Origin: Blastocatellia bacterium AA13
GTDB taxonomy: Bacteria > Acidobacteriota > Blastocatellia > UBA7656
Assembly: GCA_003222245.1 (NCBI GenBank)
Contig: QHVH01000002.1
Location: forward strand, 124,001 to 188,000
DNA length: 64,000 bases
Reading direction: 5' to 3'
Part shown: positions 1 through 10,200 of the stretch, piece by piece
Position numbering within the stretch: the stretch's first letter is position 1
Layout of the letters: every line of letters starts with the position of its first letter
Notes under the pieces: generated by a model
What the model was told of the DNA's origin: nothing
The model's database searches: none
What the model saw: the letters and a program-made list of their open reading frames with translations, nothing else
Program-made: the position numbers and the translations under genes

Positions 1-2
1 TC

Positions 3-2489
3 GGAAAGACGACGAACGGAAATCCCTTTATCGCTCTGGAAATCAGCTCGGCGGAAACAATAAAGAATCTCGATCATTTTAAACAGCTCGAACGCAAGCT
101 CTATTTTCAGGGCGGCGCGCCAGGCGAACGAGAGCGCGAGGAGATATTCACATCCGGTAAAGCGGTTGTGCTGGTCACTTGCAACATTCATTCGACCGAG
201 ATCGGATCATCGCAGATGGTGTTGGAACTTATTCACCGACTCGCGACGGAAGACTCTCCAGTTGTGAAAAAGATACTCGACAACGTGATCTTCGTGCTGG
301 TCCCCAGCCTCAATCCGGACGGGCAGATCATCGTCACCGATTGGTACAACAAGAACGTCGACACCGAGTTCGAAGCGAGCCCGCTGCCATGGCTCTATCA
401 TCCTTATATCGGCCACGACAACAATCGCGATATGTATATGTTTACTCAAAAAGAGAGCCAGATGACCGCGCGGCTGTTGTGGCACGACTGGTTTCCGTCG
501 GTATGGCTGGACGAGCATCAGCAGGGCAGCCAGGGCGCTCGAATATTCGTTATGCCGGCGACCGACCCTATAAATCAGAACGTACATCCGCTGATCTATC
601 GATGGAATGGAATCTTCGGTCAGTCACAGGCAGCGGCTCTTGAAGCAGAAGGCAAGGAAGGCATCATCTATAACTCGACCTACACGAATTTCTGGCAGGG
701 GGCTATGGCCTGGAGCGGATGGTGGCACAATCAAATCGGGCTCCTGACCGAGGTTGCCAGCGCGCGTGTTGCTTCTACAATCGAGCAAAGAAAGGCGGTT
801 TCGGGGCGCGCGGCGGCGCCGATGCCCGAAGAAGATTTTCAAGCGCAGAATCGGCGTCAGATGGAAAACCCGAACGAGCCGCTTTCGCCTCCTCGCGACA
901 TTACACCTCGAACCGAGTATCCGCGTCCGTGGCTCGGCGGCAAGTGGAGCCTTCGCGACATAGTCGATTATGAGCTGATCGCTACGATGGCCCTGCTGGA
1001 AACCGCGGCCGATCAGCGAGAGCAGTTGATTCGCCAGATTTACGAAGTCAACAAAGCCACGATAGCCGGTTCCAAGAGCGGTCCCGTCGCGATACTGATT
1101 GCGCCCGATCGACAGCAGGATTCGCGCGAAGCGTTTCACCTTGTAGAGCGACTACAGATGGGCGGCGTCGAAGTGTCTCGAGCCGACGGAGAATTCGAGG
1201 CCGACGGGAAAATGTATCCGGCAGGCACTTTTGTAATTCCGATGAATCAAGTATTCGCGCGGTACGCAAAAGATATGATCGAGAAACAGACCTATCCCGA
1301 AGTGAGGCGCGGCGGTCCGAATTCACCTCCCGAACCTCCATACGATGTGACCGCGTGGTCGCTCGGGATGCAGATGGGCGTCGAGACCGTGTTCGTCAAC
1401 AAACCACTGCCCGCCGAAGCGAAGCTATCGAAACTGAACGATGCCCCAAAACCCGCGGGCGGCGTGAGCGGAACGAGCACATCTTTTAGCTTCATTTATC
1501 AGGGTCCCGATTCGGCGCGAGCGATTAACAGATTGCTCAAAGCAGGCGCCAGGATCATCCTGGCTTCGTATCCGGATCAGGGCGCGCAGAGGAGCACCGT
1601 GTTGTTCTATGGCGCGCCGCAAAAAGAAGTTGAATCAATCGCGCTCAATACCGGCGTCACGATGGCGGCCGGCCCGCGCATCAGCTCGAATTCTCGCGAA
1701 GGCTTTACAAAAGCCAACTGGCCTCTCAAGCAGCCGAAGCCTCAATCGATTGCGACAATCAATGCACCCCGCCTTGGGCTGTATCAATCCTGGACTTCCA
1801 ATATGGATGAAGGCTGGACGAGATGGGTTCTCGAGCAATACGACTTCGCGTATACCAACCTTCACAATTCCGACATAAGAGCAGGCAAGCTCCGCGAGAA
1901 GTTCGACGCGATCATTCTTCCTGACCAGCAGCCTCGGGATATTCTTAGTGGGCTCGACTTTAAGGCAGTACGGCCCGAGTATCGCGGCGGCATAGGAGAC
2001 GAAGGCTTGGCCGCATTACGCGAATTCGTGCGAGACGGCGGAACTCTGATAGCTCTGGGAGCGAGCTGCGATCTCGCAATCGACAAATTTCCGATACCGG
2101 TGCGGGATCTCAAACGAGGCCTGACTCGCGATCAGCACTTCGCGCCGGGAACTATTGTCCGGATCCAGGTTGATAACTCCAGCCAGATCGGAGCCGGGAT
2201 GCCGTCAGAGACTTATGGCTTCTACAACAACAGCCCGTTCTTCTCGCTCGTCGAGGGCTTTTCTTCACAGAAGGCTTCGGTAATCGCGCGCTATCCAAAT
2301 TCAGACATAGTTGCTTCGGGCTGGTTGAAGGGCGAAGACCTGATGGCCGGGCGCGCGGCCGTCGTGTCGGTCGAGATGAACCCGGGCCGAATAGTGTTAT
2401 TCGGCCTGCGTCCTCAACACCGCGCCCAGACTCACGCAACGTTCCCGCTGTTGTTCAATGCCATTTATTCATCCGTGGAGCAAAAATAA
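3..2489 (+). CDS. M14 family zinc carboxypeptidase-like protein (5' truncated by window)
   Basis: Large zinc carboxypeptidase-type protein, probably secreted. The frame is open to the first base of the window, so the true start lies upstream and only about 828 codons are seen. The first zinc motif H-S-T-E (HxxE) is encoded at about 189-200, followed by N-P-D-G, G-H-D-N-N-R-D and D-E-H-Q, which is the usual order of M14 zinc and substrate-binding elements. The C-terminal half, from about 1400, resembles the class-I glutamine-amidotransferase-like or fibronectin-like extension found on many large M14 proteins of environmental bacteria. The family cleaves C-terminal residues or modified peptides; the substrate is not predictable here. 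An internal ATG at 168 is not a credible start because it would remove residues just before the zinc motif. Confidence 0.85.
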   Translation, partial: GKTTNGNPFIALEISSAETIKNLDHFKQLERKLYFQGGAPGEREREEIFTSGKAVVLVTCNIHSTEIGSSQMVLELIHRLATEDSPVVKKILDNVIFVLVPSLNPDGQIIVTDWYNKNVDTEFEASPLPWLYHPYIGHDNNRDMYMFTQKESQMTARLLWHDWFPSVWLDEHQQGSQGARIFVMPATDPINQNVHPLIYRWNGIFGQSQAAALEAEGKEGIIYNSTYTNFWQGAMAWSGWWHNQIGLLTEVASARVASTIEQRKAVSGRAAAPMPEEDFQAQNRRQMENPNEPLSPPRDITPRTEYPRPWLGGKWSLRDIVDYELIATMALLETAADQREQLIRQIYEVNKATIAGSKSGPVAILIAPDRQQDSREAFHLVERLQMGGVEVSRADGEFEADGKMYPAGTFVIPMNQVFARYAKDMIEKQTYPEVRRGGPNSPPEPPYDVTAWSLGMQMGVETVFVNKPLPAEAKLSKLNDAPKPAGGVSGTSTSFSFIYQGPDSARAINRLLKAGARIILASYPDQGAQRSTVLFYGAPQKEVESIALNTGVTMAAGPRISSNSREGFTKANWPLKQPKPQSIATINAPRLGLYQSWTSNMDEGWTRWVLEQYDFAYTNLHNSDIRAGKLREKFDAIILPDQQPRDILSGLDFKAVRPEYRGGIGDEGLAALREFVRDGGTLIALGASCDLAIDKFPIPVRDLKRGLTRDQHFAPGTIVRIQVDNSSQIGAGMPSETYGFYNNSPFFSLVEGFSSQKASVIARYPNSDIVASGWLKGEDLMAGRAAVVSVEMNPGRIVLFGLRPQHRAQTHATFPLLFNAIYSSVEQK

Positions 2490-2582
2490 TACTCTACGGC
2501 GACAAAGCCGATCAGAGCACCTCATCTACCGGAGGCGGTAATATGCACTTCGATAGCAACTCCGTTTCGATATCGATGCCTG

Positions 2583-2777
2583 GGTTGGTTTGGAATCGAG
2601 GAGTTCTCGGGCTCCGTGAAGCTGACGGTGACGCACGATGAGCTAGACGAAGAGATGTTCGGAAGCATTTCGTTCGGATGGCCAGTGGTACTCTAAGGAC
2701 TTAAGACTCTCCTCGAGACAGGCAAGACTCTGAACATCGAGCTGAACAATATAAATGTGATTGAGAATCTCGAATGA
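2583..2777 (+). pseudogene. Remnant of an SRPBCC/AHSA1-type protein with an in-frame stop
   Basis: One reading frame (codons from 2583) gives an AHSA1-like C-terminus: ...E-E-F-S-G-S-V-K-L-T-V-T-H-D-E-L..., then F-G-W-P-V-V-L, a TAA stop at 2694-2696, then G-L-K-T-L-L-E-T-G-K before a final TGA at 2775-2777. The 'T-V-T-H-D', 'G-W' and 'L-K-x-L-L-E-T-G' pattern is typical of the last strand and C-terminal helix of START-like SRPBCC proteins. The N-terminal two thirds cannot be traced upstream, so this is a decayed fragment of a gene once placed downstream of the M14 gene. The family call is by motif style only. Confidence 0.6.
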
Positions 2778-2789
2778 GCCGCGTGCCTT

Positions 2790-2827
2790 GGAAGAGCGGC
2801 CTCCATGTTGCCAAGGGCCGCTCTTCC
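2790..2827. repeat. Perfect 12-bp inverted repeat, terminator-like hairpin
   Basis: GGAAGAGCGGCC (2790-2801) pairs perfectly with GGCCGCTCTTCC (2816-2827) across a 14-nt loop. It lies 13 nt after the stop of the SRPBCC remnant. There is no T-tract, so it may be a weak or factor-assisted terminator, or a residual repeat. The rest of 2490-3066 shows nothing else that I can support. Confidence 0.55.
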
Positions 2828-3066
2828 AGAGCTTGATGGGAATGAGGGGGCGCACTGTTATCGAAAGGCGTCTCCTATCCGGGGACCACGAAGCGCGCCC
2901 TCGTGCGCAGCATCTTCATAAGCGATTCCGGACAAAGATCAGAATGCCTCTCTTGGCCGCTCGTCTGAGCCTTGCCTTGTCTCAGCCTTAGACAAGGTCC
3001 TTCCGATCGGGTACCCTTGATCTACCCCATCCATATCAAACCGATTCCGAGTAAAAGATTCGAGCT

Positions 3067-3789
3067 ATGCCAGAGAATCCAAAGATCAGCGTCCTCATTC
3101 CGGCATTCAACGAACAGGGTCTAATTTCAGAGGCGATCGCCTCGGTCAATCGCAGCTTCGAACAGCTTTCGTTGACTTCATATGAGATTGTAGTCTGCGA
3201 CAATAATTCAACCGATCAGACAGCCAATACAGCGCGCGAAAGCGGAGCTAAGGTTGTTTTCGAGCCTCACAATCAAATCGCGAGAGCCCGCAATACGGCC
3301 GCTCGTCACGCTCGCGGAGAATGGCTCATGTTCATGGACGCCGATACTCATTTGAATGCGCAAGTGCTGGCGGCAGCCATAGAGAAGCTCTCTTCGGGCA
3401 AGGTCTGCGGAGGGGGTGCGCTGCTGCAATTCGACCGCGAGGTTGCCGGTATCGCCAGATTTCTATCTCGAGTGTGGCGCTGGGCATCGCCGCGCTTCGG
3501 ACTTGCTGGAGGCGCTTTTATCTTCTCAACTCGCGATGCGTGGCAAGCCGTCGATGGATTTGATGAAGAGTTGTATGCCGCGGAAGATGTGAGCTTCTCC
3601 AGACGGCTTAAGAAATGGGGCAAGCGAAACGGGATGCGCTTCCTTGTACTCACCGATCCGCCGATACTCACTTCGGGCCGCAAGCTGGACTCCTACGGTT
3701 CGTGGCGGATCGTGCGCGAGCTATCAATGCTCGCGCTGCCCGGAGCGCTCAAGAGTCGAAGCAAGACACGTCTCTGGTATGAACGATGA
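3067..3789 (+). CDS. Family 2 glycosyltransferase
   Basis: GT-A fold glycosyltransferase of 240 aa. The N-terminus K-I-S-V-L-I-P-A-F-N-E is the usual nucleotide-binding start, followed by V-V-C-D-N-N-S-T-D, and the metal-binding D-x-D appears as M-D-A-D-T. A later G-G-A-F-I-F and E-D-V-S-F-S-R-R segment matches the acceptor-site/catalytic-base region of GT2. No membrane anchor is obvious, so a cytoplasmic or peripheral enzyme transferring a sugar in surface glycan or glycolipid synthesis is likely. It stands alone on the plus strand, facing the convergent SDR gene. The ATG at 3067 gives a compact domain start. Confidence 0.85.
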   Translation: MPENPKISVLIPAFNEQGLISEAIASVNRSFEQLSLTSYEIVVCDNNSTDQTANTARESGAKVVFEPHNQIARARNTAARHARGEWLMFMDADTHLNAQVLAAAIEKLSSGKVCGGGALLQFDREVAGIARFLSRVWRWASPRFGLAGGAFIFSTRDAWQAVDGFDEELYAAEDVSFSRRLKKWGKRNGMRFLVLTDPPILTSGRKLDSYGSWRIVRELSMLALPGALKSRSKTRLWYER

Positions 3790-3943
3790 GTCGTTAAACT
3801 CGAATTCTCTTCACCGACTACATTCATAACTCAATTGAATTTCATGAGTGTTTCCCAAGCCCGATGAAATTCCCTGGACGGTTAAGCCGTGGTACAGGCC
3901 GTCGAGCTCAGCGCTGATGCCTGACCGCTGAAAGCGAATTCAC

Positions 3944-4669
3944 TCAAAGCTCCTGGGCCGTCGGCCTCACGACGATCTCGTTGATTGCAATTTGATCGGG
4001 CAGACCGAGCGCATACGAAATGGCGTCGGCGATGGCTGAGGCAGGGATGCCGTAAGTCAGATTGCTCAGCGCTTCCTTTACGGTCTCATCGGTGATGCTA
4101 TCGCGCAGCTCGGTAACGACGGCTCCCGGACTTATTATGGTCACCCTGATTTTCCCGACCGTCTCTTTGCGCAGGCCCTCGCTGATCGCTCTCACCGCGT
4201 GTTTGGTTCCTGCGTAGACCGCTGAGGTCGGGCGCACCACGTGGCCGGCCACTGAAGACACATTCACGATATGGCCCGTACCTCGCTCCAGCATGTGTTT
4301 GAGCACGGCGTGAATCCCATAGAGAACGCCTTTGATATTAACGTCGATCATGCGGTCCCAGTCATCCACGCGATCCGCGGAAAGAAACGAGAGAGGCATT
4401 ATGCCGGCGTTGTTAACGATGGCGTCAATGCGCCCAAACCGATCCAGGGTCACCGATGCAAGCCGTTCCATTTCAGCGCGGCTCGTGACATCGGTTTGTT
4501 GAAAGGCCGCATTAGTTCCGATTGCGGCGGCCAGGGCCTCAAGCCTGTCCTTGCGGCGCGCACCCAGCATGACGTGTGCGCCTTCGGCTGCGAGCTTCTT
4601 TGCGGTGGCTTCACCGATTCCGCTACTTGCGCCGGTTATGATGACAACCTTGTTCTCCAGCAGGTTCAT
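3944..4669 (-). CDS. Short-chain dehydrogenase/reductase (classical SDR)
   Basis: Cytoplasmic NAD(P)-dependent oxidoreductase of 241 aa, the normal length for a classical SDR. The Rossmann motif T-G-A-S-S-G-I-G is at residues 12-19, N-N-A-G at 86-89, the catalytic Ser near 139 and Y-A-G-T-K at 152-156, so the active site is complete. The R-R-K sequence after strand 2 (about residues 38-40) hints at NADP preference. It is downstream of a DJ-1/PfpI gene on the same strand (146 bp gap), so it may be a loosely linked transcription unit. The substrate is unknown. Confidence 0.9.
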   Translation of the reverse strand: MNLLENKVVIITGASSGIGEATAKKLAAEGAHVMLGARRKDRLEALAAAIGTNAAFQQTDVTSRAEMERLASVTLDRFGRIDAIVNNAGIMPLSFLSADRVDDWDRMIDVNIKGVLYGIHAVLKHMLERGTGHIVNVSSVAGHVVRPTSAVYAGTKHAVRAISEGLRKETVGKIRVTIISPGAVVTELRDSITDETVKEALSNLTYGIPASAIADAISYALGLPDQIAINEIVVRPTAQEL

Positions 4670-4815
4670 CAGCCCTCCTCTGGTTCAGACGCCCAGCAAA
4701 CATCGCGCGGCCGGTGTAAGCCCTTCGGATGAATAAATCCTCTGGCTTCCTGGCGGCGCCGATCTTCGCGCCGTGAACTGACAGGTAATCACATCATTGT
4801 TCGTCGAATGAATTT

Positions 4816-5454
4816 CTATCGATACTGGAACGCGGCGGCTTTCTCTTCGCGCGCACTGGAAATAAACGGCGAGACCGTTTCAAGCGCCCGTGAAATGTAT
4901 TCATCCTGCTGTCCAACAGGAACCACATATGACAGAGCGTCGACAGCCGCTTCTCTTCCGAGCGATCGCCAGATGATCCACGTGGCAAGGTATTGCCCGG
5001 CCAGACAGCCGCCGGCAGAGGCTATGTTCCCTTCCGCGTGGAACGGCGTATCCAGTACGCGTACACCATCGGCCTCGATCATCGGGCGCGTCTTCAAATC
5101 CGTACAAATCGGCATTCCCTCGACCAGGCCAAGCCCGGCAAGAATCAAGGCGCCGGAGCATTGTGACGCAATTAGCTGGCGTTCCGGATCCACGCGAATC
5201 CGCGACATTATCGACTCATCGCGAGCGACTTGTTGAGTCAACCGACCGCTTCCGATGATAACGGCATCGGCTTCCGAGACGAACTCGAGCGGCTTCTGTG
5301 CGGACATTACGACGCCGTTCATCGACGTTACGGTCTGAGACGGCGCCGTAATCTCCGCTTTCCAACCGTCTGAATGAACGCGATTCAGAATGTAAGCGGC
5401 TACAAATGAATCGATCTCATTGAAGCCGTCGAACGTGCATACAGCAATCTTCAT
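4816..5454 (-). CDS. DJ-1/PfpI family protein
   Basis: Class-I glutamine-amidotransferase-like protein of 212 aa. It starts M-K-I-A-V-C-T-F-D-G-F-N-E-I-D with the conserved acidic residue E13. The nucleophile elbow is S-Q-C-S-G-A with Cys99, the hallmark position of DJ-1/PfpI proteins. Members act as glyoxalases, isonitrile hydratases, chaperones or regulators; no regulator HTH is present here, so a small cytoplasmic enzyme is likely. It follows the methyltransferase gene by 15 bp on the same strand and is probably cotranscribed with it. Confidence 0.85.
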   Translation of the reverse strand: MKIAVCTFDGFNEIDSFVAAYILNRVHSDGWKAEITAPSQTVTSMNGVVMSAQKPLEFVSEADAVIIGSGRLTQQVARDESIMSRIRVDPERQLIASQCSGALILAGLGLVEGMPICTDLKTRPMIEADGVRVLDTPFHAEGNIASAGGCLAGQYLATWIIWRSLGREAAVDALSYVVPVGQQDEYISRALETVSPFISSAREEKAAAFQYR

Positions 5455-5469
5455 AATGTAGACCTCGCT

Positions 5470-6483
5470 TCAGGCGACCGATATGACTACTCGTTGTAAC
5501 GGAGGCAGCTCACGCATTTCGCTCTTCGAGAATCCCGCGTCGGCAAACATTCTCTCGATTTCGCGAAACGTGTATGCATCGCCTGCCGGTGTTCCAGCAA
5601 GCATCGTGAGGCTGAAGGCGGCTGCATTGGGCGGTGTGACGCGATCGTCATTAGGTATGAACTCCAGGGCCACGGCGCGGCCGCCCTTCTTTAGTGCGGC
5701 TTTGACCTTCTTGAGCAAGCTCTCGTTTGTCTGAACATCAAAATGATGAAGGAAATTCGTAATCAGGACGATGTCGTAATCATTGCCGAAATCAACTTCG
5801 AACGCGCTGCCGCTGATTTTATGATGACGATCCGCCACTCCGGCTGCTACCGCATTTTCGCCCGCGACTTCGAGAACAGGAGCCCAATCGACCGCATATA
5901 TCCGAGCGGCGGAATTGCGCTTTGCGAACGCGATCCCGAACGCTCCGTGACCGGCGGCTATATCGAGCACCTTAAGCGGCTGATCGGCCTGTGCATCGAC
6001 CATTTCCGCGATGGCCTGAGCAGCGGGTTGCATTAGCGGAGCCATGCCCCGCGCGAACTTCACCCATACAGGGTTTTCGGGAGTCGTCGTCGCGGCCTCT
6101 CCTTTCGCCGCGCCTCCCTTGCGAACCGCGTCGGTGAGCAGGTCGAACCCTTCGGTCACCATCGGTGAGGTCAGAAATTCAACCGCCGCTCCTACATACG
6201 CAGGAGATTGCTTATTGAGAAACAAAGCGGATTCCTGGGTCAGCCCGTAATGGCCGTCCTGCTTTGTGAGAAAACCATTCAACGTCAGATAGTCGCAGAG
6301 AATTCGCGCTCCACGTTCAGCCGCGCCGCAGCGCTCCGCTATTTCAGAAGCGCGTGTGTTGCCTTCCGCTATCGCCGTAAAAATCTCTAGTTCTACGGCA
6401 GCTCGAATTGCCGCCGTACGTTGATACGCAATCAGCGTATCGAAGAAGAGCTCGGGTGATGGTTGTTTTGCTTCGGCATTCAT
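5470..6483 (-). CDS. SAM-dependent O-methyltransferase-like protein with winged-helix N-terminus
   Basis: A 337-aa methyltransferase of the plant/bacterial small-molecule O-methyltransferase type. Residues about 15-95 form a dimerisation/winged-helix domain (A-A-V-E-L-E-I-F... L-T-L-N-G-F-L). The SAM-binding loop is D-I-A-A-G-H-G-A-F-G at 174-183, followed by an acidic residue region Y-A-V-D-W that binds the adenosine ribose. L-I-T-N-F-L-H-H-F-D is the usual post-I motif carrying the catalytic His. Such enzymes methylate hydroxyl groups of secondary metabolites or quinone-like compounds. It is the first gene of a likely operon with the DJ-1/PfpI gene. The specific substrate cannot be read from sequence. 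Confidence 0.85.
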   Translation of the reverse strand: MNAEAKQPSPELFFDTLIAYQRTAAIRAAVELEIFTAIAEGNTRASEIAERCGAAERGARILCDYLTLNGFLTKQDGHYGLTQESALFLNKQSPAYVGAAVEFLTSPMVTEGFDLLTDAVRKGGAAKGEAATTTPENPVWVKFARGMAPLMQPAAQAIAEMVDAQADQPLKVLDIAAGHGAFGIAFAKRNSAARIYAVDWAPVLEVAGENAVAAGVADRHHKISGSAFEVDFGNDYDIVLITNFLHHFDVQTNESLLKKVKAALKKGGRAVALEFIPNDDRVTPPNAAAFSLTMLAGTPAGDAYTFREIERMFADAGFSKSEMRELPPLQRVVISVA

Positions 6484-6619
6484 TCCCTTATGACCTCTCT
6501 CGAAATTATTAATGAACTACATTGCTTATCGATACGATCAGCAGGCGCGCGCCGGTTGAGCCATTTACTCGAAAATCGTTGCGCGCGCTCTGCTGCGTCG
6601 AGAGTTGGGCGCGCTGGGG

Positions 6620-6862
6620 TTACGTCTGATCGTAGACGCGAAGAAAATCGTCGCGCGAGATACCGGCTTGCGTCAGGATTGTTCTGAGCGTCGATGATTT
6701 GAGGCGCTGGTGGTTTGGCATAGTCAATGGCGTGCGTGTGCCATCCGCATTCTCGCGCACCATCGCGATGTGGTTACCCTCGCGCACCATGCGAAAGCCC
6801 AAACTCTCGAGCGAACGCTTCACTCGCGCGACCGGCGCATCAACCGGAAACTTAGTCGTCAC
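6620..6862 (-). CDS. hicA: HicA-family mRNA interferase toxin
   Basis: An 80-aa dsRBD-like toxin. The core G-F-R-M-V-R-E-G-N-H-I-A-M carries the catalytic histidine (His31) of HicA/YcfA proteins, followed by the typical M-P-N-H and L-R-T-I-L-T-Q-A-G-I-S-R-D-D-F. Family members cleave mRNA during translation and are neutralised by HicB. Its ATG overlaps the stop of the upstream HicB-like gene (ATGA), indicating translational coupling. The antitoxin-first order is less common than hicA-hicB but is known. The toxin looks intact. Confidence 0.85.
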   Translation of the reverse strand: MTTKFPVDAPVARVKRSLESLGFRMVREGNHIAMVRENADGTRTPLTMPNHQRLKSSTLRTILTQAGISRDDFLRVYDQT

Positions 6863-7086
6863 ACCGCGACCCTTGCTTCAGTCACGAACACGTGCAGCAG
6901 CGGCTGATCCATTTCGAGTTCCGCGGCGCCGAAACTCTCCACGTGAAACTTGATTGCGGATGTGACATCCGCGATCGCTTCGTCCAGTGTGTCTCCCTGG
7001 CCGACGATCACTCCACGTAGTCCGACTGGATATGCCACAAATCCATCAGCGTGTTCCTCGACAATGATTTTTAGGTCGTTTGTCAT
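6859..7086 (-). CDS. hicB: HicB-like antitoxin, HTH-less
   Basis: Small protein of 75 aa starting M-T-N-D-L-K-I-I. It has the partial RNase-H-like HicB fold pattern: D-G-F-V-A-Y-P-V-G-L-R-G-V-I-V-G-Q-G-D-T, then D-E-A-I-A-D-V-T-S-A-I. The usual C-terminal DNA-binding HTH/RHH of HicB is absent, so autoregulation may rely on the complex or may not occur. The start at 7086 is preferred over a start 9 codons upstream because the homologous fold begins here. It partners the overlapping HicA gene. Confidence 0.8.
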   Translation of the reverse strand: MTNDLKIIVEEHADGFVAYPVGLRGVIVGQGDTLDEAIADVTSAIKFHVESFGAAELEMDQPLLHVFVTEARVAV

Positions 7087-7202
7087 GACTGCCTCCAGCC
7101 CCGAACATACCACAGGCCGCCGCCCACCCCAAGGTTCACCTTGATCTGGCTAGCAGCGCACAACTCGCGATTGAATGGCTGCTTTCCGCGCGCGAGATCG
7201 GC

Positions 7203-10200
7203 TTATCTGGCGAGATAGCGTTCGTACTGATCGAATTCATCCTCGGCGGCATCGTATCGTTCCAATCGCCGATACGCCTTGCTCAGATAGTAGTGCGCCA
7301 TAGCATATCCCGGGCGAAGGTTCACCGATGTTCGAAGCGCTTCGACGGCTCGCAGCGTCATTGATTCGTCGACCGACTTCTCGGCCAGCACCTCATACGC
7401 GGCGCCGAGCTGAAAGTAGCCATCCGCATCGGACGGAGCGAGCTTGGTGTATTCCGTAAGCATCTGCGCCGCCTCTTCGTACAGGCCGATCGCGAATAGC
7501 GAAGTTCCAAAGTTTAGATAGTAAGTCTTGACGCTCCGGACGTAATCGCGATCCGGAAGCGCGAGCCGATATTCGGCGGCCGCATTCGCGTGCTGCCCGA
7601 CCGCTTGATATGCGAGACCTCGAAGGTGGTGGGCCCGGGCGCTGTCCGGTTCCAATTTTATAGCGAGATCAAGGTAACGAGCCGCCCGCCCGGGATCTTG
7701 CTTCATCAGATGGTACTTGCCCAGATTCACCAATGTATAAAAGTGATTGGGATCAATTGCGAGCGCCTGATCCCAATGGTCGACCGCGACGGCGTCCTCT
7801 CCCATTGCCATCTTGATCTCGCCCAGCAGGCTTTCGGCACGCGCGCTTTGCCTGATTTGCTGCGAATACCCTATGAACTGTTGAGCACGTCCGAGATCCG
7901 TGCGCTTTATCGCGCCTACGGCCATATCAAGCAGGAAGTCAGCCGGACCGGCCGATTGCGGATTCGGGTCAAAGAACAGAAGGTTTGAGAATGAGGCGGC
8001 CTGCCGAGTCCGAGACAGGTCTCCGATGACATACGGCCGCGCGCCGATAGCTATCGAGCGGCCATTTGGCGTGAACGGGTCGGCTGGCTCCGCCGCCGCA
8101 AGAAGCTCTTTCACGTTCCTTTCGACTGTGTCCTCGCTGATGCCTACTCGCCGGGGGGCATTGAACTCGATCAGCGCATTGTCGTCGGTGTTCAACTGCG
8201 CGTTAGTCGCGAAACCGGCAGCCTCATCGGGGCCGAGATAAAATCGAGACAACAAATCCGCTGCATCTCCAACGCCTGCGCGGCGCGCGTCCCAGGCGAT
8301 CTTTTGGTCTCGCAGATTTGCCGAAATCGTGGAGGCATCGATCTGGAATGACTGTTTGCTTCCCAACAACATCAGGTCGCCCTGAGCGCCCCTGAATAAA
8401 TAGACATTGGGAAAGACGCTTCGGAATGTCGCGACCAGAGTTCGCACGTCCTCGGGAGGCATCTCGTAAATCTGAAGCCACTGACTGAACAAACCCTTGT
8501 CATTGAGCCTCGCGGCTCCGCGGCTGAAGTACTCCCGCGTAAATAAATTCGCCACGCCGGTCAGCCAGGGGTTTGAAGGCTCCGATACGATGACGTCGAA
8601 CTTCTCGTCTGAAGTATCAATAAAGTTCCGCCCGTCGTTCGCGACAAGCCTCAACCGCTTATCATCCAGCGGCCGATTGTTGACGTCTTCGAAGAACTGA
8701 GTCGCCTCCGTTACCGCGGGCTCGAGTTCCACACAGGTGACCTTCTGAATGGGAAACTGCTCAACCGATCCGAGCGTGACGCCGCTTCCCATGCCGATCA
8801 CGAGCACATTATCGGTGCGCTGGCGCAAGAGGAGCGGGAGACTCCCGATCAGTATCTGAGTAGGCAGGTCGCCCGCGGTCGAGGCATCGGGCTTGCCGTT
8901 TACTTTAAGCACACGGCCGCCCTCCTGCTTCTGCACCGCCACAGTAGCGGTCACGCCTTCCTTGTAATAAACAGTTTCTCCTTCGCCTCCGCGCTTGAAG
9001 TAGTCAAAGAATTCGGCTCGGCTCATCTTACTCATCGACGGAGCGTACCTATAAACGGCGCTCGACATCACCGCGATGTTCCATGGAGGCCTGATGAATA
9101 CCGCAACGATCAAGAGAGCGAAGGTGCAGACGGCAGCGACCGGTGATCGCTTGCGCGTTCCTTTTGCGGAAATCGCGTAGAATACCGCGAAAGCGATGAC
9201 AAAGTTGAGAGCGACGCAAACCCTCAAGCTTCCAATGAGTCCCAACCACGGAACCAGGACAAATCCGCTGATAAACGCTCCGACAATGGCTCCCGCCGTG
9301 TTTACCGCGTAAACCTGACCTACAGCCTCGCCCGGATTCGTGTGATGCTCCGCGTCACCGTAGACGATTCGCACAACGAGAGGAAACAATGCGCCCAGTA
9401 ATATCGTCGGAACGATCATTACGAGCGCGGATACAAAAAACTTGAAGGCGAGGTTCAACCCGAAAGAAGGCGCGGCGCTGGAGCGGCTAATGGCTATGAA
9501 TGCGTAGGGAAGCTCGTTGAAAAGGAACGCGCCCGCTAGCGATGTCACTCCAATGCCAATTTCGATCTTTGCAAATACGCTCAAGGGGCGCATGAGCCTG
9601 TCTACGATACGCGCTGAAACCGAGCCCCCGATCGCCAGGCCCGCCAGGAACGTCGCCAGCATAATGCTGAATGCATATACGGAAGAGCCGATGATCAGGC
9701 TGAGAATACGGCTCCATATCACCTCGTAGGAGAGCGCTACAAATCCGGATGCGGCGAACGCACCGAGTATCGTGATCTTCTGAGCGCGGGTCATTCCACG
9801 CCCTTCCCCGCGGTGCTCCGCGTTGGAGGGCCTTAAACGAAATAATCTCCGCCATAGCTTTATGGAGGACTCGCGCTTGCCACGCCGGCTCCGCGCCCTT
9901 GTCATCGACTGCTCGTTCTCTTCAACTACAGGGGTACGCAGCGAAAAAGCAACGAGTCCGAGTACGATGTTAATGGCCGCCGCGACTTCGGTGGAAGCCT
10001 TCATTCCGGCGGCGGGCATAAGGGCGATTCCGCCAAAGACGGCTCCGACCATTGCGCCAAAGGTATTCACCGAATACAAAGCGCCGACTTTCAAGCCGAT
10101 TGACGAAGAGCGAGCCGCATAGAAGCTCGCCAGCACCGGAAGCGTGGCCCCCATCAATGTCGTCGGAAGTATCAAGACCGCCGAAGCGAGCACAAATCGA

